Source: Eukaryota sp. TZLM1-RC (taxonomy: Eukaryota > Metamonada: BaSk clade). Taken from it: a DNA stretch of 64,000 nt. Location: the NCBI GenBank assembly GCA_040285825.1, contig JAUPSS010000003.1, positions 1,302,001 through 1,366,000 of the forward strand. The letters run 5' to 3'. Each line of letters begins with the position of its first letter. Positions within the stretch are counted from its first letter, which is position 1. Below, piece by piece: positions 53,239-63,674 of the stretch. The notes under the pieces were generated by a model. The model was not told the origin of the DNA. It saw only the letters and a program-made list of their open reading frames with translations, and made no database searches. A program made the translations under genes and the position numbers.

Positions 53239-54443
53239 TGTAGGTATCTCACTAGTGAGTACCTAAGTATATAGAATAACATTAAATAAAATTATCTTTA
53301 TCTTAACCCGCCTTAACTAACCCATACATACACAGCTAGCATAATGCCTAACGGCAACAATAATTATTGTGCGTCACAGGCACACCAAACAGCAAACAGC
53401 AACAGCGCTGTAAACGACAAAAAGATGTCTGGGTATGTCAGACATCTTTCAGAGGAGACCTTTCTAACCCTCCTCTTCACATTATTTCGAGTATAATGAG
53501 TGCTCCAACAAAGGAAACGAGTACCCCTCCTTCCTCAACGAGTTCGGATGTATTTCATCCCACTCCTGGTCAAACGAGTTTGAGTATTTCACACTCCACT
53601 CATGGAACGACGAGTTCGGGTGCAACCCACCTCACTCCAAATTTATTTAGTTCGGGTCAACACCCCACTATTATTCATACGAGCAGAGATCCTCGACTCC
53701 CTCCTCCAAATACGAGTTCGGGTCAAAACCCCACTCCTAACCTAACTCTTCCGAGGTAATCCCTCCCAACAACAACGCCCATTCAACGGCTACCACAGCC
53801 TTGACTACGGCCAAAGTCTCGCAGGATAAACCTCTTGCCACTAGCCCAGAGTTAGAGGCGCTTCTCGCCACTTTCTCAAAAGAAGAAAGTGAGAAACAGG
53901 AGCCAACAGACTTTGTGGAGTCTCTCCCTTCAGACACGTCCCTGTACCCAGACTTAGAAAACTGTGTTTCGGTACAAACCTTAAAGGAGACTTTAGAAGG
54001 ATTCAGGGAAGATCCCCTCACCTCACAAGTCATCAAAAACTCTATAGAGCTTCTTGACAAAGAGAGTAAGGAGTTGACGGGTAGACCTGCTGAACGCAGA
54101 ATAGGACTATCCCCACTAGACTCCTCTTAAAAATCCATCATGTCCAAGCCTCGCGCTGACAGATTCGATTTTATCGGAAAAAAGGCCACCCTCGACATAT
54201 ATGACTTTAGAATACTGTGGTTGGAGGTCATGGAGTATGGTCGAGACTTCTCTAACAATTTGGATGGAACATACACCTCCTCCCAGACTGGTTTAGGCCA
54301 GGTCTGGACAAAATTTATGAAGACAACAGCATATCTGGAGTGAATTATATGGTAATAAGAGAGGTTTACAAATACTACCCATCGTCATCATATCCTGATC
54401 TCGTTGAGATGAGACCTGCATCTCAGCCGTTCAGGCTAATTTT
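53239..54443 (+). mobile_element. Truncated second copy of the LTR retrotransposon (LTR + gag)
   Basis: LTR at 53,239-53,359, then gag frames 53,496-53,759, 53,801-54,130 and 54,140-54,343, matching 42,267-43,471. The flank (GATAATGAAA) is the same as at the first LTR, so this is a duplicate of one insertion, not an independent one. Similarity ends abruptly at 54,443. Confidence 0.9.
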
Positions 54444-55064
54444 GGCCAATCAAGATTATGTGGTTACTTCTTAAATGATAATCAATGTGGAGTTATCCCT
54501 TGTCCAACTGGCAGAAGATACATGACAAAACCTTCACCCAGTAAACACTCTCCCAACCAATATTCCGTTCAAAATTTCAACCAATATTTGAACCATTGGA
54601 ATTTGGTCAGGAGGAAAGTGTATTTGGAAAGTAATCGCCAGAAATGGAAAATAGTTAAATTTGATAACCGCAGACGAAAAGAGAGACGGTTCAGAGAGAG
54701 TCTCAACAAATTTCAAAGGCTGGCTGGACATCCTGAAAAACTGTATCTTGCTGTGGGTTCTGCTAATTTCCCTTCTCATTGCCGAAAAGTCAATTGATAT
54801 GGATCAGCAAGGGCTTTCAGAAAATGGTTGTGTTATCAAAAGGACGTGAAGCACTTGTCAACCAGTGAATTTAATACAAGCAAAATGTCAAGTTGTTGCA
54901 TGGCCGAGAATATTCAAGCAGGCTCATGGCAGATGCGTATTTGTACTGAGTGTCAAATAGTATATGACAGAGATATTTCCGCTGCAAAAAATATTCAAAT
55001 TAAGAAGAAAGCGGAATTGTGGCCGGAAAGATACATTTGCCCAGATGCTCTGTTGAGAAGATGA
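54444..55064 (+). pseudogene. FzD: Fanzor/TnpB-like nuclease C-terminal part
   Basis: One frame with a single TGA at about 54,796: CGVIPCPTGRRYMTKP, KVYLESNRQKWKIVKFDNRRRKERRF, LYLAVGSANFPS, then after the TGA YGSARAFRKWL, VKHLSTSEFNTSKMSSCCMAE (RuvC-II Glu, first zinc half), RICTECQIVYDRDISAAKNIQIK (second zinc half and RuvC-III Asp). The zinc ribbon C-x-C...C-x2-C and YDRDISAAKN are close to the bacterial TnpB form. It differs from FzA-FzC, so it is a fourth lineage. The N-terminus with RuvC-I is cut off at the LTR element boundary. Confidence 0.72.
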
Positions 55065-55376
55065 ATGGGGAACCTGAGCAAACAGAAACAAAAACTTTTG
55101 AGACCGATCTACAAATGCCCTAGTAGCATTTGGTAGATCCACTTAGATACATCAAGTCGCGAGGCTTTGTTCTGTGAAAGCAGTAGGTGTATTTAAGTGA
55201 GGTAGCCCATTGATGAAGATCATGATTGTCTTTGTCAAATGATGCTACATGTCTCTTACAACCTGTGAGTAGACATTGAGAAAGTTGAAAACAGGAGTGA
55301 ATTTCACAGGGGAATGCATGATAAGTGAAATTCACAGTTAAAAATAAACATTTTGCCCACTGTAACACCCACAACA
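55065..55376. other. Intergenic region upstream of the basic protein gene
   Basis: Contains the 3' flank of FzD and presumably the promoter of the next gene. A hairpin-like GTGAATTTCAC...GTGAAATTCAC inverted repeat lies at about 55,293-55,336. Confidence 0.5.
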
Positions 55377-56210
55377 ATGATCATTGAAGGACCTGAAATA
55401 TCTCCACGGCCTTGTATTAGACCTGTACCTGTCAGGGAAAGTCATCCTTTTCTTTCTGATCGTGATGATTCACGTCCTTCCACTGCTAGAAAATCTTTGG
55501 CCCCTTCCTCCTCCAACATCATCACAGGGGAAATCCCTGAACCCTATAGACCCACTCGTAAATTGGTTAAGTCAAGGTCTACCAACTCTAGCAATGTGTT
55601 GGTTAACGAAACATCACCAAGTTCATATCGTCCCATCAGGCGCCCAATTAGTAATCCTGCTGATCCGTCTGCTGCCGGTGTTTCTACGAAACAAGAGGTT
55701 GAAAAGAAGCAGCGTTTCCTTCGTCGTCAATGTGCTCCTCCCGAAACCAAGGAAGAAGAATACAAACCGTCAAGACGAATGATCTCCAGTGAGATCTACT
55801 CACATACAGATCCAGTAGGCACATATCAAGAACCAAGTGTAACACCAAGACGTGTTGTTAGTGCAGACTACTTGAAACATACTTCTAAATCCTCAGATGA
55901 AATCAAACCATACTCCAAGAAGTTACTCGCTCCTAAAGTTGGTATAACCGAATGTTTTCACAGTGGTTCTCCGGAGTCTTCTTCCTCTCGTAGGTCTCTA
56001 AGGGTTTTTCCTGATAAGAGCAGAGGTGTTGGGGAAGATGTCATCAAGTACCAGTATCACCAGGGGACAATGCGGACGGAACGACCCCAAACAGCTGAAG
56101 AGAAGAGAAGAGTAATTATGGACCACACACCAAGAATTACCCAAGAATCTAGACAAATGTCTAGTTTGTTCAAAGCCAAATGTTCACAGTCTAATATTAT
56201 TATTGGATAG
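55377..56210 (+). CDS. Hypothetical basic, disordered protein (277 aa)
   Basis: From the first ATG (MIIEGPEISPRPCIRP) the frame runs intact to TAG. It is rich in Ser, Pro, Arg and Lys, with repeated PYRPTRK, YRPIRRP, YKPSRR units spaced about 50 residues apart, plus PRRVVSADY and a RTERPQTAEEKRR segment. Little secondary structure is expected. The recurring Y-x-P-x-R motif could bind tubulin or another acidic surface, but this is speculation. I do not recognise a family. Confidence 0.7.
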   Translation: MIIEGPEISPRPCIRPVPVRESHPFLSDRDDSRPSTARKSLAPSSSNIITGEIPEPYRPTRKLVKSRSTNSSNVLVNETSPSSYRPIRRPISNPADPSAAGVSTKQEVEKKQRFLRRQCAPPETKEEEYKPSRRMISSEIYSHTDPVGTYQEPSVTPRRVVSADYLKHTSKSSDEIKPYSKKLLAPKVGITECFHSGSPESSSSRRSLRVFPDKSRGVGEDVIKYQYHQGTMRTERPQTAEEKRRVIMDHTPRITQESRQMSSLFKAKCSQSNIIIG

Positions 56211-56699
56211 AATGATTTAATTGTATAATAAAGTTGAGTTTTTAGTATTTAGCATCAAGGCTTTCGTTATTCAAGTGTTTTGGAACAGTGAATTAAATTG
56301 GGATGTCATTACAACTTCTACAAGGAAAAGATTATATATCATGACAACCAGTCTTTTTTCCGCGTCTTCTTGGTCTTCGTTTCTTCATTTATTTCGGATA
56401 GATTCGAAAATTGACCAGCAACGTACACAAGCAATTCCAGTTGATGGACCTTGACAGATTGATGAGAAAAGATCAATATAGAGAGAGATGAAGATCATCA
56501 TATTACCAAAAGTGACATCATTAATACAAGTTGATGTAGATGTAACGCTTTTTAAGGAGACGTTCAAAAATCAAGGTTTGGTGGCAACACTAATCCCAAC
56601 CATATTGGGACATCTTTTGTTGATGAAAGACCAAAATGGAGAAATAATGTTTATTAAAACATTTTAATCTTTCATCTAGTTATTTTTTTTCAATTGATT
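56211..56699. other. Intergenic region
   Basis: A 77-codon frame at 56,221-56,454 has no coding character that I can support. The rest is A+T-rich. Confidence 0.45.
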
Positions 56700-57752
56700 T
56701 AATTTATTCCAACAAAAATGTAAACAAAAAACCAGATGCAATTCTAGGTAAAAGTACTCAAAATTGGAAAAATAAAACAAGCGGCCTACACGTAGCAATA
56801 GAATTAGGAAGCGTAGCTAATTCTTTGAAGATTTAGATGATTATAGTTATTTAGTTATAGTTTCGTTTAGTGTTTATATCAGCTGATTGATTTTGAAAAA
56901 AGGGAGAAATAGTGTTGGTGCCCTTAATTCTAATTCGATCTTTTATTTGGCCTGATAATCTTCCTCATGGATTAATTTGTAAATGTGGAAAGCCTTTCAC
57001 TCCAACCCATTTATTTAATTGTAATCGTTTTATTACTTTTCGATCAAAAGTGCATGATGCAGTTCGTGATCAGCTCTATTGTATGTTTAAGTCCTACCGG
57101 GTTGAATCTTTTTTAGAACCTTTGCTTTCAAATTTGGCTGATGAATCTGACGGAAATTTTTTTGGTGACAGCCGTGGTGATGTGCTAGTTCCCGGACCTG
57201 GTGGATCAATGATCATTATTGATGTCAGATCTACTGATGTATCAAACAGCTCAAATGAAAAATTGGCACAATCTTATAATTCACCTTTACGTAGAGCTGA
57301 AGAAGCGAAAATTATCAAGTTCACAGAAAAAATCAATAATCTGAATTCCAACTCAAATACTCAATTCCTTCTTTGTCCTTTTGCTTTTTCTTTATTTGGA
57401 ACCTTGGGTAAAACTGTGTTGACTTTGTTGGACGATTTCTCATCTATTGTCAAAAATAGAACTGGAAGAATATTTGATCGAACTTTTGGCAAAACAGAAT
57501 TGTATTTTCTAATTTTAAAGGAATGTATAGTCTTGTTTCTAGCTCGTTGTTATCACTAGGAAAATTTTATGAAGAAAAAGCTTTAGGTAAGTGTTCTATA
57601 GTAGATGTGGAGTTTGAGGAGATTGATTTTTAGTTTTTTATAATTTTGTTTGAATTCAATATTTATCGAAAAAAAAGCGCTCTTAGGCTTATATAATATT
57701 AATAGAAAATAAATTCACTTTATCTTAACTTGACGACTTAAGGCAACAATGA
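56700..57752 (+). mobile_element. 3' end of a third LTR retrotransposon, LTR split by LINE-C
   Basis: A basic pol tail, KRPTRSNRIRKRS and stop (56,790-56,830), precedes a polypurine tract (GAAAAAAGGGAGAAATAG) and TGTTGGTGCCC at 56,909, the expected LTR start. LINE-C follows at once; after it, 57,730-57,752 resembles the LTR end of the other families (CTTTATCTTAAC ... GGCAACA). I infer one LTR interrupted by LINE-C. Both halves are short, so this is tentative. Confidence 0.45.
56935..57640 (+). pseudogene. LINE-C fragment: zinc knuckle and endonuclease
   Basis: Frame 56,912-57,559: FIWPDNLPHGLICKCGKPF...HLFNCNRF (CCHC knuckle), FRSKVHDAVRDQLY, SRGDVLVPGPGG...IIDVRS (PD-(D/E)xK-like core), and the C-terminal GRIFDRTFGK, then a frameshift before the final EFEEIDF. 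5'-truncated. Confidence 0.85.
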
Positions 57753-57754
57753 GG

Positions 57755-58575
57755 TAAATTTTCAGGTCAGATAAAGGAACGAAATCTCATCTTCAAAGTG
57801 CAGGCAGAATCAGTTAAGAGAGTGCCATAAACTTAAGGAATTGTTGTTACTAAGGCAGAAGATGTACTATCACACATATCTTGAAAAAGCCTTGCCAACA
57901 ATGGGATTTTGTTCTTAGCCAAGCCACGTCTAATATCACAATCCAAGCTTTCAAAAATCTTTGTAATTGTATTGGCAAACTTTCATCCAAACATCGCAGC
58001 GATGTCATTCGATAGATGGAATATTATAGAAATAGTAAAGAATGAAATTGGCGAACTGACTAACATTAGACAATTTTGACTGAAGTATTTTGCAACAAAG
58101 CTGCAAATTAAGGAGAGATCGGTCCAGAATTTCTTAAATTGATTGGGGGAAACATTTGGTTCAGAGGTGGTAATCTTTCAAGCTGAAAAGATAACTCATT
58201 CAATTATGAACCGGTATTTGAATCCAACAAATGAGAATCTTCAGGAAATCTACAAGCAAGCTCATAAATGAAATCTTGCCTCCACCCACAAAAGCTGATT
58301 GACACAACATAGAGGATTTTGTAAGTACAACAGCTCCAAAACTTTCTACAGAAAAACATTCCTGCATCTACATCCAATAAATCATTAAAGAATTCTCTCA
58401 TCAAGAATTAATGGGTCGACAAAAATCTAATGCTATGGAAAATACGCAAAATCTCAAAATGTTGGTTATTCTTCCAGTATAGCAATTTTTAAGCATAAGA
58501 AATTTCATATGTTTTTCTAAATCTAAAGAAGAAATTGAATCAAGTTTTTCAATAGTCAGCAACACCAATATACTT
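57755..58575 (-). pseudogene. LINE-G fragment
   Basis: Minus strand from 58,575: LDSISSLDLEKHMKFLMLKNC, ALDFCRPINS, REFFNDLLDVDAG, FIYELACRFPED, then ESLDCDIRRGLAKNKIPLL, STSSALVTTIP, and MRFRSFI-PENLPH in shifted frames. It matches the connection region of LINE-B with clear divergence. It ends near 57,755 at the presumed LTR end. Confidence 0.75.
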
Positions 58576-58580
58576 TCGAT

Positions 58581-60545
58581 TTGGGTTTTGAAAATGCTTT
58601 CAACTCCGTAAAGCATAACTGTAATTATAATGTGCTCCTTCAAGAGTTTCCTGAACGTTCAGCATATTTTCATTTATTTTATGGAAAAAAGTCGGACTTA
58701 ATTTTTGACACCTTTACCCTAGAATCTTCTTCTGGTGTGAAAAAACGTGACCCTCTTGGCCCATTGCTTTTTTGTTTGGCTGTTTTGTTTATTATTGAAA
58801 TGATCCAAACAGAATTCCTTGAATTGCGTATTGTTGCTTATATGGATGATATTTCCATTATCGGTTCTTATGAAAGCATTTGTAGGGTTTCTCAAGGCAT
58901 TGCCGCGAAATACAAAGAAATTGAATTAGCTTTGAATCCATCTAAATGTCTCTTGATTGGTAGAACAAAACAATTTTTATTGATTGATGGTGCTCAGATT
59001 CCTTTTATCAATAATGACCAACAAGCGTTCAAGTTTCTTGGATGTTGGCTTGGTAATTTGGGTGAAATTTATTCCCAGTTGAACAATTTATTGAAGAAAT
59101 TTGACAAGGATCTTAGTTTTATTGCTGAATGTGACATTGAAAAACACATCAAACTTTCTATTTTAAAAATTTGTTATACTGAAAAATTCACTCATATTTT
59201 AAGGTCAACTCCCCCTTCGGTATCTCTTGATTTTTGCAGATCTTGCAACAAACTGCGGGTCAAATTTGTTTCTTCTTTATTAGAAGGAAATGAATCTTTG
59301 ATTCGAAGTCATGAATTTTGTTCTGCTGATATGGGTGGAATTGGTTTCACTAAAACTTCGATTTTGTGTGAAGCACCATTTTTAGTAGGTGGAAAAAAAT
59401 ATTATTTTTGAATTTTTCCAAAGGTTCCCTTATGATGATCACTTGATCAATGGTGGATCAAATTTTTACTTAAATCAGCTTCAATTTGAATTAGATCATT
59501 TGCCAGTGATATCTGGATTCAGTGTTTTCCTCAAAATGTTCAAGAAATTCCCAACCGATCACTTCCAAATTTACGTTTTTGCCTGAAAAAGCTTCAGCAC
59601 CATCTAGTTAAATTATATGAAAGCTTGGATTATGAAGTAAGACTTTGCTTGTCCAAAACTTAAAATCCCGCTTTTGGTAATTTTTTAAAGGATATTCGGG
59701 ATAGTTCTGCTGCTGCTTTAGTAACTCAAATTCCCTTTGTTTATGGACTTTTGTTGAAAAACAATGAATGGCTTTTAAACATGCGTTTTCGTTGTTTTCT
59801 GTGGCCAAACAATTTGCCCAATCATTTAACATGTAAATGTGGCAAACCTCTGTTGTTTACTCACCTTTTGAACTGTAAGTGGTTTATTACATTTAGAAGC
59901 AAAGTGCATAATAATGTCAGGGACCAAATTTATGTAATGTGCAAATCATATCGAGTGGATTCCTTTTTAGAGTCGTTGTTATCAAAATTAATTCTTGATG
60001 ACCCCAATACTGATAGTACGCGTTACAAGAGAGCTTCTATGGGTCTGAAAAGAGGTGATCTAGTTGTTCCCGGTCTAAATGGTAGTTTTACTATTTTAGA
60101 CGCCATGTCTATTGACCCTTGTAATTCTTGTAACGAACATCTCATTATCTCGGATGTAAATAATCCTCTTTTTGCAGGCGAAAAACATAAAATTGCTAAA
60201 TATGCGACACCCAGTTCCTTAGTTAATGAAAATTCTCATGCCCAATATAATTTATGTCCTTTTGTTTTTCTTTGCTTGGATCTTTAGGTAAGGCTGCTAT
60301 GGCTTTCCTTAACGATTTTGTTGTAGTTGTAAAGGAAAGAACTGGAAGAATATTCAATCGTGTTTATTGGCAAAACAGAATTGTATTTTCTATTTTTAAA
60401 AAAATGGTGAAATTAATTTCTGATTCACTCTCTTCATTTAGCAAATTTTCTGAATCTTCAGTAATTAATTGTTGTGATGTGGGTGAGGCGTATTTTGAGG
60501 ATGTGGAGTTTTAGTTGTGTATTTCATGATTTTATATTCCCTACT
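58581..60545 (+). mobile_element. LINE-B copy with reverse transcriptase palm
   Basis: Frame 58,581-59,411 begins FENAFNSVKHN (motif A without its Asp), then KKRDPLGPLLFCLAVL (motif B region), AYMDDISIIG (YxDD catalytic motif), NPSKCLLIG, FKFLGCWLGN and the thumb. A one-base change shifts the frame at GGKKYYF; 59,389-59,586, 59,751-60,287 and 60,254-60,514 continue with the CKCGKPLL...HLLNCK knuckle, KRGDLVVPG core and RIFNRVYWQNRIVF end. It is the longest LINE-B here, 5'-truncated and frameshifted. Confidence 0.88.
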
Positions 60546-60626
60546 AGATTGATTAAATTGTCTTTTAAATTGAATCAAGTTCAATTTCCATTTTTTCAAC
60601 ATACCCTGTAATTCATTCATAATTTA

Positions 60627-60712
60627 TTAGATTTTGTAGAGGAAATCCTGGTTCAATGATAGTCGTCCCATTAGTTATGAGTTAATTTAATTAAGTGTGC
60701 AAATTCAATCAA
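60627..60712 (+). pseudogene. LINE-A extreme 3' end
   Basis: DFVEEILVQ followed by the family 3' UTR (CCCATTAGTTATGAGTTAATTTAATTAAGTGTGCAA in part). Only the last 85 bp was copied. Confidence 0.75.
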
Positions 60713-61264
60713 TACTAGAATTCCTTCATAATTTGAGGCACATTTCCTAAACAGAAAAATATTTCAGTTACTGTGTTTTATTGTACTGTAAACAATTAGT
60801 CTAGTACATTTGTGATAATATACTTCACTAGTGATGGCGCCCTTGTAATGGCAGGTGAAATTCCATAAATACCTCATTATTGCTTTTAAATGTCTATTAA
60901 GACACACAAGCCATCGTGTTTACCCAACAATATCAAATAAGCGTAGTTTATTATATGTCTCTTTCCTTAACATAGTTCACTGATAAATCAGCTCAAACTA
61001 ACATTCATCATAAAACAACACTCCAAACGCTAAACAAGTGTTTTGTGATGACAGGGATCTTAAAAAAGTTGTTCAAGATCTATCAGTCAAAGACGGGATG
61101 TGCTCATGCGGCCATTGTTGGGATTGTGCAAAGTAAGAGAATTGAGATTCAGTATGAGGGGTTAATCTCCGGTGTTTAAACTTGGTGTGCAAAACACATG
61201 TTCATAGTAGACTTAGTAAACGAGTACTTGCTATTGTGCACATTGAAATTCATTAAGCGGCTTT
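60713..61264. other. Intergenic region
   Basis: No frame or relic that I can support; A+T-rich with a slightly G+C-richer part at 61,070-61,190. Confidence 0.45.
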
Positions 61265-62130
61265 CAATTTTTGTATTGTTCACTTTTAATTGGAACAAGC
61301 TTTCACATATTTTTTGTTAGATGCTCAAAATAGTTCTTCATCTTGTTTAATTTCTCAAATTGCTCAAATTTATGGTCTTCTTTTAGATGATGCCACATAT
61401 TCTTGTACAATGCGCCTTCGATGCTCTATTTGGCCCAATAACGTTGTTAATAATTTGATTTGCAAATGTGGATCAAAAATTTCTCCAGATCACTTGTTTA
61501 ACTGTAAACATTTTAATACTTTTCGATCAAAAATCCATGATGCAGTTAGAAATCAGCTCTATTGTATGTCTAAGTCTCACAGAATTGTCTCCTATTTGGA
61601 ACCATTACTTTCTCGCTTGGTTGATGAGGACACTTTGAATTCTTTTGGTCGTAACAGAGGTGATTTAATGCTTGAAGAATTTGATGGGACCACTATCATA
61701 ACTGATGTGAATTCAATCGATGTGTGTAATGATTCTTTCATACCATTAGCTCAGTCAAAACACAAGAATCCGCTGTCTGTTGCCGAAAACACTAAAATTG
61801 ATAAATATAGAGCAAAGTTGGTTTTCTTGGATGATGAATCTCACACTCATTATGTCCTTTGTCCATTTGCTTTTTCCTTACATGGTACGCTTGTACCACT
61901 TGCTTTATCTATTTTTGGATGATTTTGTTGAAATGTAAAACACCATACAGGAAGGTTTTTTGAAAAAAAAACGTTTTGGCAGAACAGAGTTGTATGTTCA
62001 ATTTTTACAGCTGTTGTCCCGTAATTGTCTCCTGCTTTATTATCTCTTGGTCGCTTTTATGAAGGAAAAACTACCAGTCAATTTTTGTTGGCTGATTTGG
62101 GATATGAATATTTAGTATCTTAAATCTTGT
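61265..62130 (+). pseudogene. LINE-D fragment
   Basis: Frame 61,290-61,922: SSSCLISQIAQIYGLLLDDA, RCSIWPNNVVNNLICKCGSKISPDHLFNCKHF (CCHC), FRSKIHDAVRNQLY, NRGDLMLEEFDGTTIITDVNS core, and LCPFAFSLHGTL; the C-terminal part continues out of frame to about 62,130. A distinct family, closest to LINE-C. Confidence 0.83.
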
Positions 62131-62191
62131 GTTTAGCTTTTTTGAAAATAATAAATTCAAAATTATTGAAAACCAATTCTTGAACATTTTT

Positions 62192-62544
62192 TTTTAAATT
62201 TAATTTTATTCTAAACCTATAAATCAACATCTAAAAAATCCATCTCTCCCAAAACAAAAACACTAGATGCAACTCTCTCATAGTGAGATCCAAGAGAAAG
62301 CAAAGCATCAGAAACCATCTTCAACATCCCCTTAAAAATAGAAAACACAATTCTATTTTGCCAAAACAATCTGTTGAAATTTCTGCCAGTTCTTCTCTTT
62401 ACAATCATTTCAAAATCATCCAAAAAACGTAAAGCAGTTGGTGCAAGTGAACCAAAAAGGGAAAATACAAATGGATACAAATTGTATTTTGCATGCTGTA
62501 GACTGGCCAATTTGGACAAAGGTTCATTGTATTTTTTGAATTTA
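62192..62544 (-). mobile_element. LINE-E insertion, 5'-truncated, with 17-bp target-site duplication
   Basis: Minus-strand frame 62,519-62,217 (SLQHAKYNLYPFVFSLFGSL, GRNFNRLFWQNRIVF, DFLDVDL) followed by an A-rich tail. AATTCTTGAACATTTTT flanks both sides (62,175-62,191 and 62,545-62,561). The insertion lies 50 bp before the PAAF1 start codon, on the opposite strand. Confidence 0.9.
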
Positions 62545-62594
62545 AATTCTTGAACATTTTTGTTCTCTATTTCTAACCCTAAAATTGCTTGGTT

Positions 62595-63674
62595 ATGATT
62601 GAACTCCCAAGTGATTGGTATGACGCCATTCTTGATGGTGTACCCTTCGATGTTGGAGTCAGATGTGCTAATGGGACTCTTTGGTCGTCAATCAAACCAT
62701 CTACAAACTTATTGTCTCTTGAAGTAGAAGATAGCACGTTTAGCATTATTGACTACTCTCAGGATCGGCGTTACATAAAACTGTCTACACCAGACTTCAT
62801 GAGCACCTTCTTTTCCCCTTATCATCATTTTTCAAATGTTCATCCTTGCTCATCATTTATTTATTCAATGGATATTGCTGAGGTTGAATCGATTGGTATA
62901 TCTGGTGCCGAAAACGGTGATTTGAGAGCTTGGGACGTTCGTTCGGGAGAACCTCTCCGTACTTACGAAGGCCATGTAGGTGATATCAACCATTGTTGTT
63001 TGTTTCCTTCAAAAAAAGTCTTACTCAGTTGTTCATCTGATTTGTCTATTCGAATTTGGGATCTTTTTACTGGTAGGTGTGCAAGAACGCTCAATCCCCA
63101 CAGATCCAGTATTCGTAAAGTACTTCCTGTGCGTGTTGGGCGTGAGGTGGTCAGTCTAGAGAGACTGGGAATGGTGTGTGTAACTGAGGTAGCAAATGGG
63201 TGTGTTCTGTGGGAGCACCATTTCGATTCAGCCATGGACATTGATGTTTGCCAATCTCACATTGTAGTGTTGACCTCAACATCATCCTTTTTCGTTTGCA
63301 TTGATTCACATAACATTACTGAAGTAATCCACCCAGCGACATTTGAGCAGCCTAAATCGATTGGTTTTATTGATGATGAAACTGTTGTAGTTGGAGGTAG
63401 GTCCGGGATTCTAAACGCTAATATCAAAGGAGAAACCATTACCATTCGTCCAATTGATGGTACTATCACTAAGATTCTGTTCAGCAATAACAGAGTATTT
63501 TTCTCCATTACAAGTACAGTATATTCACTAAGTATAGAAGATGTAACAGTTGGTAATTGTGCTTCTTTATCTGTGTTTCAAATACCAAGAGCTCATGACG
63601 TTTTCAACTTCAGTGTGAGCAAGAGTTTATGGGTAGCATCAAATGAGGGAATATCACAGTTTAATTTGATATAA
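62595..63674 (+). CDS. PAAF1: PAAF1/Rpn14-like WD40 proteasome-assembly chaperone
   Basis: A 359-residue protein from the ATG at 62,595 (MIELPSDWYDAI). SDW near the N-terminus, then FFSPYHHFSNVHPCSSFIYSMDI (matching the APY.TFS.IH segment of human PAAF1) lead into WD40 repeats: GAENGDLRAWDV, GHVGDINHCCLFPS, SSDLSIRIWDL and weaker later blades. PAAF1/Rpn14 binds the C-terminal regions of Rpt ATPases and checks base assembly of the 19S proteasome particle, in cytosol and nucleus. Length agrees with the human protein (about 392). Intact, TAA. Confidence 0.82.
   Translation: MIELPSDWYDAILDGVPFDVGVRCANGTLWSSIKPSTNLLSLEVEDSTFSIIDYSQDRRYIKLSTPDFMSTFFSPYHHFSNVHPCSSFIYSMDIAEVESIGISGAENGDLRAWDVRSGEPLRTYEGHVGDINHCCLFPSKKVLLSCSSDLSIRIWDLFTGRCARTLNPHRSSIRKVLPVRVGREVVSLERLGMVCVTEVANGCVLWEHHFDSAMDIDVCQSHIVVLTSTSSFFVCIDSHNITEVIHPATFEQPKSIGFIDDETVVVGGRSGILNANIKGETITIRPIDGTITKILFSNNRVFFSITSTVYSLSIEDVTVGNCASLSVFQIPRAHDVFNFSVSKSLWVASNEGISQFNLI

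Larger units (their letters stand above)
39850..54443 (+). repeat. 10.97-kb tandem duplication, second unit truncated
   Basis: 39,850-43,471 and 50,821-54,443 share the same order (LINE-A 3' end, permuted FzB, LINE-A thumb, LTR, gag) at offsets 10,971-10,972 with very few differences. The unit therefore runs about 39.85-50.82 kb and is followed by 3.6 kb of a second unit. Confidence 0.88.

Noticed and set aside
57640-58580. LINE-C and LINE-G as one element with an inverted half (twin priming)
   Set aside because: Their breakpoints both fall at the W/E-P-x-NLPH segment, but twin priming would put the inverted 5' part upstream, not downstream, and the two sequences look like different families.
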